Source: Coprinellus micaceus (taxonomy: Eukaryota; Basidiomycota; Agaricomycetes; Agaricales; Psathyrellaceae). From it: a stretch of DNA of 64,000 nt. Position numbers and translations under genes: made by a program. The DNA is taken from assembly GCA_951394405.1 (NCBI GenBank), contig OX596339.1:1178001-1242000 (forward strand). Reading direction: 5' to 3'. This document shows, in pieces, positions 20,732 through 31,838 of this stretch (position 1 is its first letter; every line of letters starts with the position of its first letter). A model generated the notes under the pieces. It was given only the letters and a program-made list of their open reading frames with translations, was not told the origin of the DNA and did not search any database.

Positions 20732-21400
20732 AATTGGCACTACCAATGTCAATGGCCATGGGGTGCTGGTCAGACTGGCTAACTTATGCTACCGTATACA
20801 CTCGCTCAGGAGTACCCTTGACACTAATAACTAATCAAAACAGTATGTAACCCAACATCAATAGGCGGCGGTGCGAACGGTCCTTTCTAGATCCCTTTGG
20901 CTTCGCCTGGCCAGTCTCTCCAGTGATCCCTAATTCAGCCGCTCTAACGCAAGCCGGGAAGCATTGACCACCAATCCGCGTGCACATGGCCACCCCCGAC
21001 CCTTTCCCCGGACCATCGGATGGAACATTGGAAGTCTGATAATATTCGCGGCTTGAGCAGGCTTGAACGTGTGTATGGATGCGAATGACAAGGATCTTCG
21101 GGTCAGTGATATAGCATCTCCCCGAGTATCTCGCTAGCTCTGGTTCGGGACTTGGACTAATGGGCTCGGAGAAGCGCGCATATGCATGTCATAGGCTAGG
21201 TCGACTGTATGGACGCTTGTGGTCACCTGGGCCAATGTTACGGCCATTGAAGGGCGTCGGGTCAGGAGGGCCAGGAGCGAGCTAGGGTCCGCTCGCCCCC
21301 GCCTATTTTTTCCGGGCGGTATATATACAGGGCCTCCTCGGTTGGATCTTTGTGTTTCACCCACCCATATCTTTTCATCCCTCACCTTCCTCAACCTATC
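20732..21400. other. Intergenic; promoter of the small secreted protein gene
   Basis: This holds the 3' UTR of the enoyl reductase and then the upstream region of the secreted protein gene. A clear TATA box near 21319 is listed separately. No gene is seen. Confidence 0.5.
21319..21327 (+). promoter_or_regulatory. TATA box of the secreted protein gene
   Basis: TATATATAC lies about 75-80 bp before the ATG at 21401 and is followed by a CA/CT-rich stretch (TTTCACCCACCC). Together they form a conventional fungal core promoter. Confidence 0.65.
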
Positions 21401-22260
21401 ATGTTTCGGTCAAATATTTTGACGGCTGTCTTGTCCACCCTGTCCATGGTGGCAGTTTCTGTCGCACAGGCTCCCGATAATATCGTTTATGTGACCAACA
21501 AGAGTGCATTCTGGTGAGTGTTCCTTCTGTACCCTTCGAACCTTTTCTAATACGCTTCCCCAGTATGATTATGCCTAGGTAAATACACACCTTACACCAA
21601 CCTCGGAGCTTGGAGGGCCATTTTTGACCAATGATCCTCGAACGCCTTACAGAGACCCCCACACAAACATTGGGGATAGCGAACACCCTGGAGGCATGAA
21701 GACCTACTGTTCCCCTGCTGGGAAATACGATGCCTCTCAGGGGACGTTGCCTGCCAATTTCTGGAGCAACGTTGAATTTAAGAACGGAACGAGCACGCGA
21801 GGAGCTCGATATGCCCAGTGTGCGTACTCTCCCTTCGCATGAAACCAGGGGAAACCGGCGGCTGATACCGCGGTAGTGACGGGATGTATACGACCTGAGA
21901 CGTTGGATAGGCTCAACTCTAATGATGGTGGAGGACAGTACGACTCAAGTGGAGGTGCAGGAGGGAACGGAAATCCCGCTGGGAGCAAGTGTTTGGGGTT
22001 CGTGCTTTGTTATGTCTCTTTCACATCCTACTCTGACATTTTTGTGCGCTTTTCAGGTATAACCACTATGTCGAACTCGTTGAACCAGATGTCAAGCGTG
22101 CGTGCATTAAGTGCTGCGATAACTACGACGACTGCCCGTTGAACAAAGGTTCGACCTTCATCTAATTCCGCACCTGTGAGAAGGGCCTGACTGAGTTGTT
22201 CGTCTAGACACTCAAGGCTGCCCTGCTGTGATTCCAGGCAACTACTTCAACTGCAATTAA
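21401..22260 (+). CDS. Small secreted cysteine-containing protein
   Basis: Six exons (21401-21513, 21564-21578, 21653-21819, 21877-21997, 22057-22148, 22208-22260) join to 186 residues; exon 2 is only 15 nt. A signal peptide (MFRSNILTAVLSTLSMVAVSVAQA) is followed by NIVYVTNKSAFCMIMPR. Then come IGDSEHPGGMKTYCSP, GQYDSSGG, KCLGYNHYVELVEPDVKRAC, KCCDNYDDCP and GCPAVIPGNYFNC at the end. This arrangement (F-C near the start, I-x-DSE, N-DGGGQYD, a CC pair and a final V-IPG-Y) recurs in secreted proteins of many mushrooms and other fungi, whose function I do not know. The cysteines probably form disulfides outside the cell. The short, strong-looking promoter suggests high expression. Confidence 0.88.
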
Positions 22261-22463
22261 GCGAGATGACTTGCCCGACGTAAACGGCAAGCGTCTCGAA
22301 AGGACATTTGGACGGACACTAATGACCCATGAACGAGGACTTTCTAATGGACACCCCAAAGGACATTACTTAATCGCCGGACAATAGTCTGCTTTACGAA
22401 CCCTGTGTTAAATCGTGTATCTTAGTCCTTCATCCATCTACCCACCCGATTGAAATACATCTC

Positions 22464-24582
22464 TCAGTTTTGCTGCGTCTCCACCTGACCCGCAACGACC
22501 CGACACCTCTCCGTCTCTTCCGCCGCCTCAACCTCAACGAAGCTCCCGCTTTTCTTCCTCGGGCTTTCCACAGGTGCCTGCTGCAATACAATCCTATTCC
22601 TTGTCCTTTTGCCGCTGTACTGGGCCCATACCGGTGACCTGGAAAGCTTGTGCGTGTTGGGGTCGCCTGTACGGACGAATGAGAGCCAGTACGCGATGAG
22701 TTCAGAGGCGAAGTCGGTTTCGAGGGTGCTTTGGTCAGTGAAGGTCGTCGTCCCGTTGAATCTGTAAGGAGAGGGGCGGTTCAGTTCAAGGCGCGGTGAG
22801 CCAAAGGTCGCATACCCTGTGTTGGTTCCTAGGAACATCATCCAGTTTTCGGCTGCATGAGTAACCGCGGGACTGGGATTTGTAGGGTTCTTCTGGTTGT
22901 ACCGATACACCCAGGTCTTCGCGCCCTGTTTGGAGAAGGCACTTCCCAGAATAGAATTCTATCGGCAGCGTCAATACCGTCTTCAAGCCCGCAGCAGGCA
23001 TGCTCGAATGTTACTCACCGCACATTTCAATTCAGACTCCCCGGTTATTGTCTGGAACCGCAGGCCCTCAGAGGCGAAGCTCTGGATCGGGTACGCCTCC
23101 TCGAGTTCCGAGATGTTTTCATCCGTAATGGAAGGGAAGAATCGCCTGAGGGCGGCGGCGACGCTGGGACCTCCTGAGAGCGTCTCATTTGTCGTCGCAC
23201 TAACCAAATCAGCATACTAGAGAATCGGCCTTGCGGCTGGGACGCACCCAATGATCAGCGGAACGCGGGCGAACTTCCCTTGCGATATGAGCCGAGTGGG
23301 ATAGTCCGTGATAACCTTTCCATCGACGACAGGGTGGAATGCGGCATAGCCTGAGTCAGTACTAAGGTTGAGTCAGCGGATGGACTGGAAAGGTCGGGCA
23401 TGGAAGCCTACAAGTCTGGGGTACTAGCGGCATCTTGCGCCCTAGCTAGTACCTCAACAGGGGCGTTCCTCAGGCAGACCAAGCTCTCCGCAGCCGACTC
23501 GCTTGCACAGCCAGCTTTGGCTGCATAGAACTTGAAGAGGGACTGGTGGAATCCAGGTCACAGTCCTGTCCAAGTGGGGAGCACGAAGGCAACGTACCAC
23601 TTGTTGCTCCGGTGTAGGAAGAGGCGTGCGGTAGACACTCTGGGCTATCGCCTGACTGAAAAGCCGCTCTCCCTCGTTCGCAATGAGGTGAAGCTCCACG
23701 GAAGCGCCCCCAGCGCTCTCGCCGTTGACGGTGATCTTGTTGGGGTCGCCACCGAAGCTCGCGATGTTCCGTTTGACCCAGCGCAGGGCTTCGATCTGGT
23801 CGAGGAAACCCGCGTTCAGGTCTCCAATTGGCGAGTCTTTCATCTCGGGGACAGAGAGGAAGCCGAAGGAGGAGAGACGGTAGTACACCGAGACGATTAC
23901 GACGTTTGGGCTTTGGTTCACCCAGTGGTCGAAGGGCCAGTTGCGCGGGTTGCCGTAGATGTATCCTGATTTTGGAGCTGCTCAGTAGCGCGATAGAGAG
24001 ATATCATTGAATCCTCACCTCCTCCATGAATGTAGAATAGGACAGGGACTGTCAAATTGTCAGCGTTACAAGGTCTTGATATAGAACCACATAATAATCC
24101 TCACGTTTGCTTCCTTTGGTGGCATCTGGGGGAGCGTAGATATTGACCTTGAGGCAGTCCTCACTCCCAGCGCCCCCTGCATCCCCTCCTCCAGTCGTCC
24201 CTTGAATGCAGAATTCGGGATACTCTGTCGCGTCGACGACTGTTCCAGCTGATTCCAGCCCAACACGTGTCGTATTCAGAGGTCGGGGTGCTCTGAACCG
24301 AAGGTTGCCGAGAGGTGGTTCCGCGTAGGGTATACCCAAGTATGCCACAGTGTTTGGGAGCGTCCGGTTGCCCTGATACAACGCATATCCTGCGTTGACA
24401 ACGTTCACTTGTGAGCCCGATGGAACAGTGAAGGCGAGGACCGAATCTTTGTGCCAGAGGCTCAAGGCAAGAGCCACGGCAGCACCCACTGGCATGATGG
24501 CAGGGTGCCCAGACGATTTCGTGGGCGACTCCCTCTTCTCCCCATTCTTAAAGCTCTTGGCCCTTGCGGTAGATGTGGTCAT
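22464..24582 (-). CDS. Type-B carboxylesterase / lipase (copy 1)
   Basis: This esterase-family alpha/beta hydrolase is probably secreted or membrane-associated. Eight exons (24105-24582, 24019-24048, 23598-23965, 23412-23542, 23248-23361, 23019-23199, 22816-22958, 22464-22761) join to 580 residues. The N-terminus has a basic leader and then MPVGAAVALALSLW, so the true start may be this inner Met (signal peptide) or the membrane segment may be an anchor. Family motifs are VAYLGIPYAEPPLGNLRF, SEDCLKVNIYAP, the oxyanion loop FYIHGGGYIYG, the nucleophile elbow VNGESAGG, and an acid and His further on (SELEEAYP; THAAENWMMFLG). The last 40 residues are Glu/Lys/Arg-rich. It is transcribed divergently from copy 2, about 600 bp away. 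Natural substrate is unknown. Confidence 0.92.
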
Positions 24583-25179
24583 ATGTGAAGGAAACTGTTC
24601 AAATATTTTCCCGAGAAAGAACCAGCCTCAGAGAGAAGTCTCGTTATTTGTCCTCTCCGGGTGCTAACGTTTCCCTAGAGATCTAAGTAGAAAGATCAGG
24701 TGTCTCATGCAGGAGGCAGGTGTGACCGTAGAGAACCTGCTTGTCGACTTCGACACGCTTCGACATTGTGGTCGAAGTTCGAATATCATGGGCACAGAGG
24801 TGCCCAGAAGTGGCTGTACACGGCAATTACCGAACTCTAGCCCTAACCCTACCTCCCCATTGTCACCTAAGCCGAGCCTGCGGCCGCTGTTGACTAGCAA
24901 CCACTACCACCATATCGTTCGCTGGGGGCATGCTACACCGGTGTCTCCGAACGTAATGTATGGGTCAAAACGCCGGTTGAACAGGAGGCCCCTCTGTGAC
25001 TCTCACTGCGTCCAAAACTATTGAACCGATGTCGACTCGTATTTGCTACAATGTCAACCACTTGGCTGACACTCAGGATCCTGAGGCATATATACTATCT
25101 CTCCCTCTACAAGTGGCCGATTTTCAACTTATCCCCCTGACTGACCCCCCTCGAAGCATTTAGGTCTGAGGGCGTCACG
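24583..25179. other. Shared upstream region of two divergent carboxylesterases
   Basis: About 600 bp lies between the start codons of the minus-strand and plus-strand esterases. A TATA-like stretch (CATATATACTATC) at about 25087-25099 lies some 85 bp before the plus-strand start. Coordinated regulation of the pair is possible but inferred only from the layout. Confidence 0.55.
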
Positions 25180-27574
25180 ATGATGTCGCGTTCACTGTCG
25201 CTTATTCTCCTCCTCCCCGCCGTCGCGTTTGGGATCGGGTTTGCGCCTGTAGACCCCCCAATAGTTGACTTAGGGTATGCGCAGTATCAAGGCGTCTCCA
25301 ACTCAGAGTCGGGCAATACCGAATTTTTAGGCATTCGATATGCCGCTCCTCCAACTGGTAAGGGATGTCGCCCCTTCCGTTCTGTGTTATCCGCTGACGG
25401 TGGCTACTAGGCAAGTCCCGATGGCGCGAACCGAGGCTCCCTGGAAAAGTCGAGGGCCTCCAGATGGCCGATACGCAACCTAATAGGTGTCAGCAGGCGC
25501 CTGAGAGGGTCGACAAGCGAAACCGTTTGCGGCCCGTCCAGAAAGAAGTCGCCCTCTACCATCAAGGTCCCCAACAGGTTTTAGGGGACACCCAGGGTGA
25601 GAAGGAAGACGTAGAGTCAATGTTGCGACCAGTGTCGGAGGACTGCCTGTTCTTGAAGTATGTCTAGGCATTCCCGCTGCTCCAAGTCGCCCAGGCTAAT
25701 CGAATTTGCAGCGTCGTAACCCCGGGATTGGGCTTCAGTTCGATGGCCACGAAGAGGTTGCCGGTAGTTGTCTGGATCCACGGGTATGGTCTATGATCTA
25801 CCCATCCCGCTTGACTCCAGCGCTGACATCCGATGCCTCATCTAGTGGCGGGTATGCCCTTGGGTCCATCTCTAAACCAGGGTTGAGTAGTATGAGGATA
25901 TACGACGGAAACGACCTTGTGAATGACTCAGGAGGCAAGGTGATCTCTGTTCTCATTCAGTACCGCCTTGGCCTGTTCGGATTCTTAGCTGGGGCGGACG
26001 TCAAGAAGCATGGAGTATTGAACGCTGGGTTGCGTACGTCTTCACCTCTTTCCATTACACCTTCTACTCAACATTCTCTTCAGGGGATCAGCAGTTTGCT
26101 CTGGAGTGGATCCAAAGACACGTAAGGATGGTGCTTGTTGCAGTCCCCGCGGTGTCTGAAGGGTTTTTGCAGATTTCGAAATTCGGAGGTGACCCTGAGC
26201 GTGTCACTATTTGGGGTCAATCCGCAGGTCTGTAAATGGGGTGCCATCTCGATGGCCTATCGTTTACAATTTTTGAAGGAGGAGGCTCCGTCCTCCAGCA
26301 CCTGACGGCTAACAGCGGAAAGACCAATCCTCCGCTGTTCAGAGCCGCGATGCTTAGCTCTACATTCCTACCGTCGCAGTATCATTACAATGCCAAAGTT
26401 CCAGAGGTGCGCCTCACTCTTCCACTCAATTCGGAGGTGTCTAATCGCAGCTCAATTTAAGATGATTTATGCTGAGGTGATCCGGGGAGCTGGGTAAGAG
26501 CACCCTAAACATACCTCCCCTCCTCCACTGACAACGCCTAACGACAGATGCGAAGATGCCCACGATCGCCTCGAATGCCTTCGTGACACAGCTTTAGCCG
26601 ACTTGCGTGAAGTCAACGCCAGGGTCGCCGAGCAGGCATTCTACGGAACCTTCGCCTTCGTACCCGTTGTTGATGGTGACTTTATCCGCGAAAGTCCCAT
26701 TCAGGCACTACGGAAAGGAAAACTGAACTCGGTATGCTACTTTCCATCCACGTCGCTTCCAGTGCTCAACTTGAATAGGACCACGTGCTCGCCGTCGTGA
26801 ACACTTACGAAGGGCGCATGTTCGTCGACCCAGAGACGCGGGGCTCGGTGGACGTCCGCGACTATCTCTCCAAGTTATTCCCTATGTTCTGCGGAAAGCA
26901 AATTCATCTGGCCCTCAAGCACTATGAAAACTCGGGCGACCCCTTCGAGCAAGTCATTCAGATCATGGGAGATGGTGTGTAGAGATATTCGTTCCTTGCA
27001 GATTGCTCACTTGCCTATCAGCCATCTTCGTCTGCCCGACATACTACATTTTGAAGTCCCTGAAGGGCAAAGGCTTCAAGGTTCGTGGTCATCAGGAAAG
27101 ATGTCGAAGCCCACTCACACTACACCGCCAGGCCGAATTCGCCATCCCTCCGGGGGACCATATTGACGACGTTCTGTACTTCTTCCCGTCGTGAGTCCCC
27201 CACAATTGAGGTGTGGGTCCAATAGTGATGACATGTCCTTCCGCAGGATCACTCCCGCCGGCGTCCCCCCTTTCAACAATACTGCGTTCATCAGCACTTT
27301 TTCGGGAGCGTTCATGGATTTCGTACGCAACAGAGATCCGAATATCAAGTCTCCTGGGTCGATTCTTCCACACTGGCCGAAGTGGGACAGGTGGTACAGG
27401 AAGGAGATGGTTTTCAATAGAACCGGAGATGTTCCGGACATCAAAACTGTTACGACGGAACAAGCCTTGCTAGAACGATGCGAGTGAGTTCCCTCGTCGG
27501 CCACAACGAACTATGACGCACAACTAACATCTACCAGGTTCTGGGAGAGTACTGAAAAGTGGACTGGGCAGTAG
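25180..27574 (+). CDS. Type-B carboxylesterase / lipase (copy 2)
   Basis: Fourteen exons join in frame to 569 residues (25180-25357, 25411-25657, 25712-25783, 25846-26033, 26084-26121, 26173-26227, 26279-26406, 26462-26493, 26548-26731, 26779-26974, 27022-27080, 27132-27190, 27247-27483, 27538-27574). The signal peptide is MMSRSLSLILLLPAVAFGIG. Motifs are EFLGIRYAAPPTGKSRWREP, SEDCLFLNVVTPG, oxyanion loop VVWIHGGGYALGS, NAGLRDQQFALEWIQRHI and the nucleophile elbow TIWGQSAGGGS (Gly-Gln-Ser rather than Gly-Glu-Ser). The catalytic His is probably in PPGDHIDDV. Residues about 83-105 (ERVDKRNRLRPVQKEV) are an extra basic stretch next to a Cys and may contain an unrecognised intron. It shares little local identity with copy 1 and many more introns, so the pair is not a recent duplication. 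Confidence 0.9.
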
Positions 27575-27877
27575 ACACAGGTGTCATCGGGGATATCGTT
27601 TTAGGGCTTTTGTTGACATTTTCAAAGGATCTTGCAGTAGAACGGTCTTGTGCGCTTCGAGATATATCGTCCCCCAAGGGACGGATGATGCAGATAACAT
27701 TTCCTCGCCCTCTATTATCTTCCAGGGCCCAGGGCGGATGCAGAGGGCCATCAGAGTATGCATTCGGCTTGTTGAGCCAGCAGCTTTTGTCTAGGCTATT
27801 GATTTTGCTCGGGTTCACTAGTACCCAGTATTGCCATCCTATAGCAGCGATGTCTTAGATGGCTATTGTCAAAGGTA
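27575..27877. other. 3' flank of carboxylesterase copy 2
   Basis: About 300 bp separates the esterase stop from the TIR element that begins at 27887. Probably 3' UTR. No gene is seen. Confidence 0.5.
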
Positions 27878-28745
27878 AGTACACAAGGATAAAACAGTTG
27901 AGAAACCCCGTTTCTCGGGGGTTTCTGAGGGTTTCTCGCAGGGTTGCCGAACAACCTGCTGGGAAACCCAGTTGCTGTGTGTGTGATTTCGGGATGCCGC
28001 CGCCCGTGAGTGTGATGTCGGCGATCGGCAGGGGCGGCTCGGCTCTGGGATTTTGGCGTCGAGGGTGAGGGACTCCGAGGAGTCAGAGGAGTGGGGGAAA
28101 GGGGGGACACACCCTCGTTCCTTGAGGTAGGTATCACTTATTGGGAATTGTGTTTGGTGTGGCATTGAGAGATGCTCGCCAAAGTATGGACTCGCCTGCT
28201 ATAGTACTTCTAAGCTCACCATTCGGCTCTCCGTTGAGTGGCCATGGAGAACCTTCATGATATGTTCAGTCAAATTTGAGTCAAATCACGTGTTAGCAGC
28301 AGCATTCCGTGGTCAGAAGTTCCCAACATTGCTCTTGGCGGATATTCCACTCACTTACTCTTAAAGTCTGAGCAATGGAGAAATTATGTACTTGTCCGCG
28401 CTCAGTCTGAGTCCCAACCAGTCATTGCACATATCTGTGGGAGATCAGGGGGGTAAGGATACTGAACCCGTGGTCCTCTGGGTATATGGGTGATAGTCCT
28501 CACTGACATCTCCTCCCCCTACGCAAGGTAGCATAACGGACACCACCCGCACTTTCAAGAGGCCCCCAGGGACGCCTAACACGCACCCCGGCCTCCCCGC
28601 CCCTGTCGCGCCGGCGTTCGGACGGATAGCCAAAACAAAGACAAACACCATGTTCGTTCTTAGTTACAAAAACTATTATATTTATGAGAAACCTCCAGAA
28701 ACCCCCGAGAAACGGGGTTTCTCAACTGTTTTATCCAGTACACAA
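27878..28745. mobile_element. Non-autonomous TIR transposon with a 9-bp target duplication
   Basis: An 850-bp element (27887-28736) has near-perfect inverted ends of about 50 bp starting GGATAAAACAGTTGAGAAAC. It is flanked on both sides by the direct repeat AGTACACAA (27878-27886 and 28737-28745). Inside each end, GAGAAAC-CCC-GTTTCTC forms a small hairpin. No transposase frame is present. A 9-bp duplication and long TIRs suggest a Mutator-like family, but an 8-bp hAT-type duplication within the same repeat cannot be ruled out. Confidence 0.85.
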
Positions 28746-29089
28746 GCCCTCTCCATTTCATTCGGCTACTCATTCTATGTCCGATGCCTATGCCCATCCG
28801 GTCCGAGTCCATACACTCTCACTCGCCCACCATCGGAGTGCCGAAGAGCGCTGTCAATTCCCGCTGGGCGGAAATGAAACAAAAAACGATCACACAAATC
28901 GGGTTGGTCCTCCTGTCAGAACGCTGATCGCATATTTTTTCCTTTATCTAGGGCGCGATTCAGGGCATGGTCCATCTACATTTCATCCCCTCCCCACCAT
29001 TGAGTCTCTTCCATATGAGCTTGGTGTAGAACATCCATTCCTTTTAAGTCTCTCACCCACCATCCCCCTCTCTCTCCTTTGGAGCAACG
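28746..29089. other. Intergenic; 5' region of the CC/GC-motif protein gene
   Basis: About 340 bp between the TIR element and the next start codon, with T-rich stretches (TTTTTTCCTTTATC) and CT-rich sequence (CTCACCCACCATCCCCCTCT) just before the ATG. No coding frame is supported. Confidence 0.45.
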
Positions 29090-29878
29090 ATGGTCTTCCC
29101 ATCCTACCATACCACGTCCGACGTCGAACGTGACTTGTCCCCCTCTCCGTACCCTCCGAGTACACCCTCCTTGGACTCGGATTCAGAGGACGAGCGACCA
29201 AACCCTGTCTCTGGTAGCCTCCGCGCGACCCTCGCTGCCCTTCCTGAGCACCGCCTTCGAGATATCGTCCTCCGGCTAGCAGGCTCGAACTCTGATTTCC
29301 GACGCGCACTTCAGAAGGAAGTCTCGCGTGTTGAAGAACCCGAGACACCCCCAACAACCCCTACACGCGTCTCGCATCGTCGGCACCCAAAGAGAGCTAA
29401 GAAGACGCGTAAATCTCGGGGGAGCGAAGGGAAAGGGACAGCGCCCATGCACACACCCTCAGTGGCGGATGCATCACCCACACCCGAGGAGGAGGGGCAC
29501 GACCAGCTGGTGTATCATCCAGGTATGTACACAGTATCTTGATCCAGACGACTCGACCTGATATCTCGTGCGCGGCCGCTAGGGCACCTCGAGGATGAAG
29601 TTTACGAATTTGTCTCAAGGACACCGAACGGCGCCGCCTTCAAGGTTGTCCAAACCGTCACTATGTGGAGTTGCTGCAACGAAGACGAATGGAGCCCGGG
29701 ATGCATTCTCATCACCCCCGCGTTTGATCGAGATGCGGGCAAGCTCGCGCCGCTGGACATGAGGTCGTTGTCGTGGAAGGATGTCGACGTCTATCCTGAC
29801 GACTCGGACCTTGAGTCGCCGTATAGCAGCGACCTCCTTACGCCTGTTTCGCCGGTGAGAAGGCAGTCGATTGCTTGA
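29090..29878 (+). CDS. Hypothetical protein with a conserved HPG...WSCC...GC motif
   Basis: Two exons (29090-29522, 29583-29878) give 242 residues. The first half is Ser/Pro/Asp-rich and likely disordered. It contains a short helix (RATLAALPEHRLRDIVLRLA) and a basic stretch (HRRHPKRAKKTRKSR) that could be a nuclear localisation signal. The second half has YHPGHLEDEVYEF, then VTMWSCCNEDEWSPGC. The spacing of Cys-Cys and Cys with the upstream His resembles a small metal-binding module found in assorted fungal hypothetical proteins. I do not assign a function. The acidic tail (DDSDLESPYSSD) may be phosphorylated. Confidence 0.75.
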
Positions 29879-30163
29879 TGTCCTTGGCGGGCCCGACTGC
29901 ACCTACCTCGTAGCGCAGTCGTCCTGTGACGAATCCCTCTTCCCATCCTAATCACTTCATGCCCCATGATAGCATTGCATGATTTACGATCCTTCCGCAT
30001 CTCCTTTTCGATCTTCGTAGCGGACATGTTCCTCCTGGAATTCGAACCTTTGTAACTGTGTATAAATACAGCGCTGCCCTGAAGTACCCGAGGTGACGAC
30101 GTCCGACCTTATTCGGGCTTGTTAAGTGTTGAAAGGCCGTACGTCCCATTGCTATCGCCCTGT

Positions 30164-31838
30164 TCAAAGAGCATGTGAGTATACCTTGAGTCCAGAGTGA
30201 ATTCGAGGACTGACCTGCCCCCTTGCCAGCTCGATATCGGCCGTGAGGTGGCCCCGCCCTCGCACCCGACGCGAGAATACCGCGCTCTCCCGAGTCGAGC
30301 CTCCAATGGTCTTGATAGAGTCCGGAGCTGCGAATTTCTGGTTGTAGAGGTCGCTGGCATCCATCAGCATACTGTCGCCCGTGAACCCGCTTCGGGTGAA
30401 GGTCGAGGCATGGTGAGAGTGGAGTGCGACCTTTCGCAGGTGCATGAGCATGCGTGTGGTCATGATCCCCATTGCCGCGTGGAAGGGTCTGCCACAAAGT
30501 TAGACAAGGCACTAAACTGCAGAGCTGAACGCACCCATAACTGAACCACGGTATGTACTTCGAGGTTACGCCGCTTGCCATGACATTGTTGACTACGAGA
30601 AGGGCGCTGATTCTAGAGGGGGTGATGAGCTTCCGGTACAATGCAGTGGTGGTGATTATTCCGAACTCGCCCGAAGAAGTACAGGATATTATCCCCCAGG
30701 AGCACCTGGCTGATTGTCCATCGTTGGTTCAGTCGTACCTTCATCGTTAAAGAGTTCGCGGCCTTATATAGGATGAATCCAAAGAGGACACCTTCGAAGA
30801 CAGTTGCTGTGCCAACATTTCAGGATTCGCACTACCCCCAGGGAAGGATTGAACATTCAACTGACCTGGGATCCACTGGGCCCATGCGATTCCCCCGTTG
30901 ATTGCTGGACAGCCGGGCAATGGGAGCCTGATTGCAGACGCTATCCTCTCCGCTCGTCCGATAGCGTTCTTCGCCAAAATCCAGATAAAGCACCCTATAG
31001 AGGCCAGGAAAAGGAGGCCATTGAACGCAGCCACCTAGAGTGTGACGAGGTTTATCAGAGGCAAACGCGATTTGGTAGGTCAGCGTGCACTGGCCTTCTT
31101 GGAGCAGTCGAAGATGGCGTATATCCTTAACTGCATGATTATCTCGATCGCCCATAAGCTAATCGCCCCGACGACTCTAATCGTCGGGTCCATTGCAAGG
31201 CACCTATACCCAACGTTTTAGTTTCTTCCTTCCGAAGGATCGCATGTTCCCCCTTACACGGCATTGGATGTCACTCCGGGAATCGCGAATGTATGTATTT
31301 GGATGACGTCGAATAAAAGGAGCGCGATGGTGTAGTACCTGACCTACAAAGTTCGGTTAGCTCCATGACCATGGCTTCGACTGCGCAGAAGTCCAACACA
31401 CGAATAGATACGCAATCTTGCCGGCATTGAGTTTCTGAGGCTGCGCGCGCCGCGGTTGGTGGATCAAATTAGCCCTCAGAGCCTCGAACTCCACTCTGTC
31501 AACGCTTACCCAGATGTAGCGAATCTAAAGGCAAGTGAACGTCTGGTAAGCGTTGGTTGAGATCGAACGCAAGGCCCTCCACAACCCACCTCATCCTCTA
31601 GTGTATCGACTATGGAAACGATCAGCAACGTCGAATTGGTTATAATACCATGGGAGGCGATACTCGCAATAGTCATGTAGGACCCAGGTAAAAGAGGCCA
31701 CTGGTGGGTTCGGATACCAGTTATCATTAGGGTAAGCAAGAAGAAGAGATGAGAGTGCTCACAAACAACTCTGAGGGGGATGATGTTCCGAGTGTACAGA
31801 AATGTGAACCTGGCGATCTCTTCCGGAGAGTACGCCAT
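30164..31838 (-). CDS. DUF6533-type seven-transmembrane protein A
   Basis: This is one of four adjacent paralogues. The family has about seven predicted helices and no proven function; a receptor-like role has been supposed from topology only. The chain runs MAYSPEEIARFTFLYTRNII, TWVLHDY, DTLEDE, IRYIW, QKLNAGKIAYLF, MDPTIRVVGAISLWAIE, MQLRIYAIFDCSKK, ASAIRLPLPGCPAINGG and FHAAMGIMTTRMLMHL, ending in a charged cytoplasmic tail. IRYIW is encoded by a 15-nt exon at 31510-31524. The intron after HDY begins GCGAGT, apparently a GC-AG intron. The start at 31838 is the Met that opens the family N-terminus. Inner exon limits are less certain than the ends. Confidence 0.8.
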
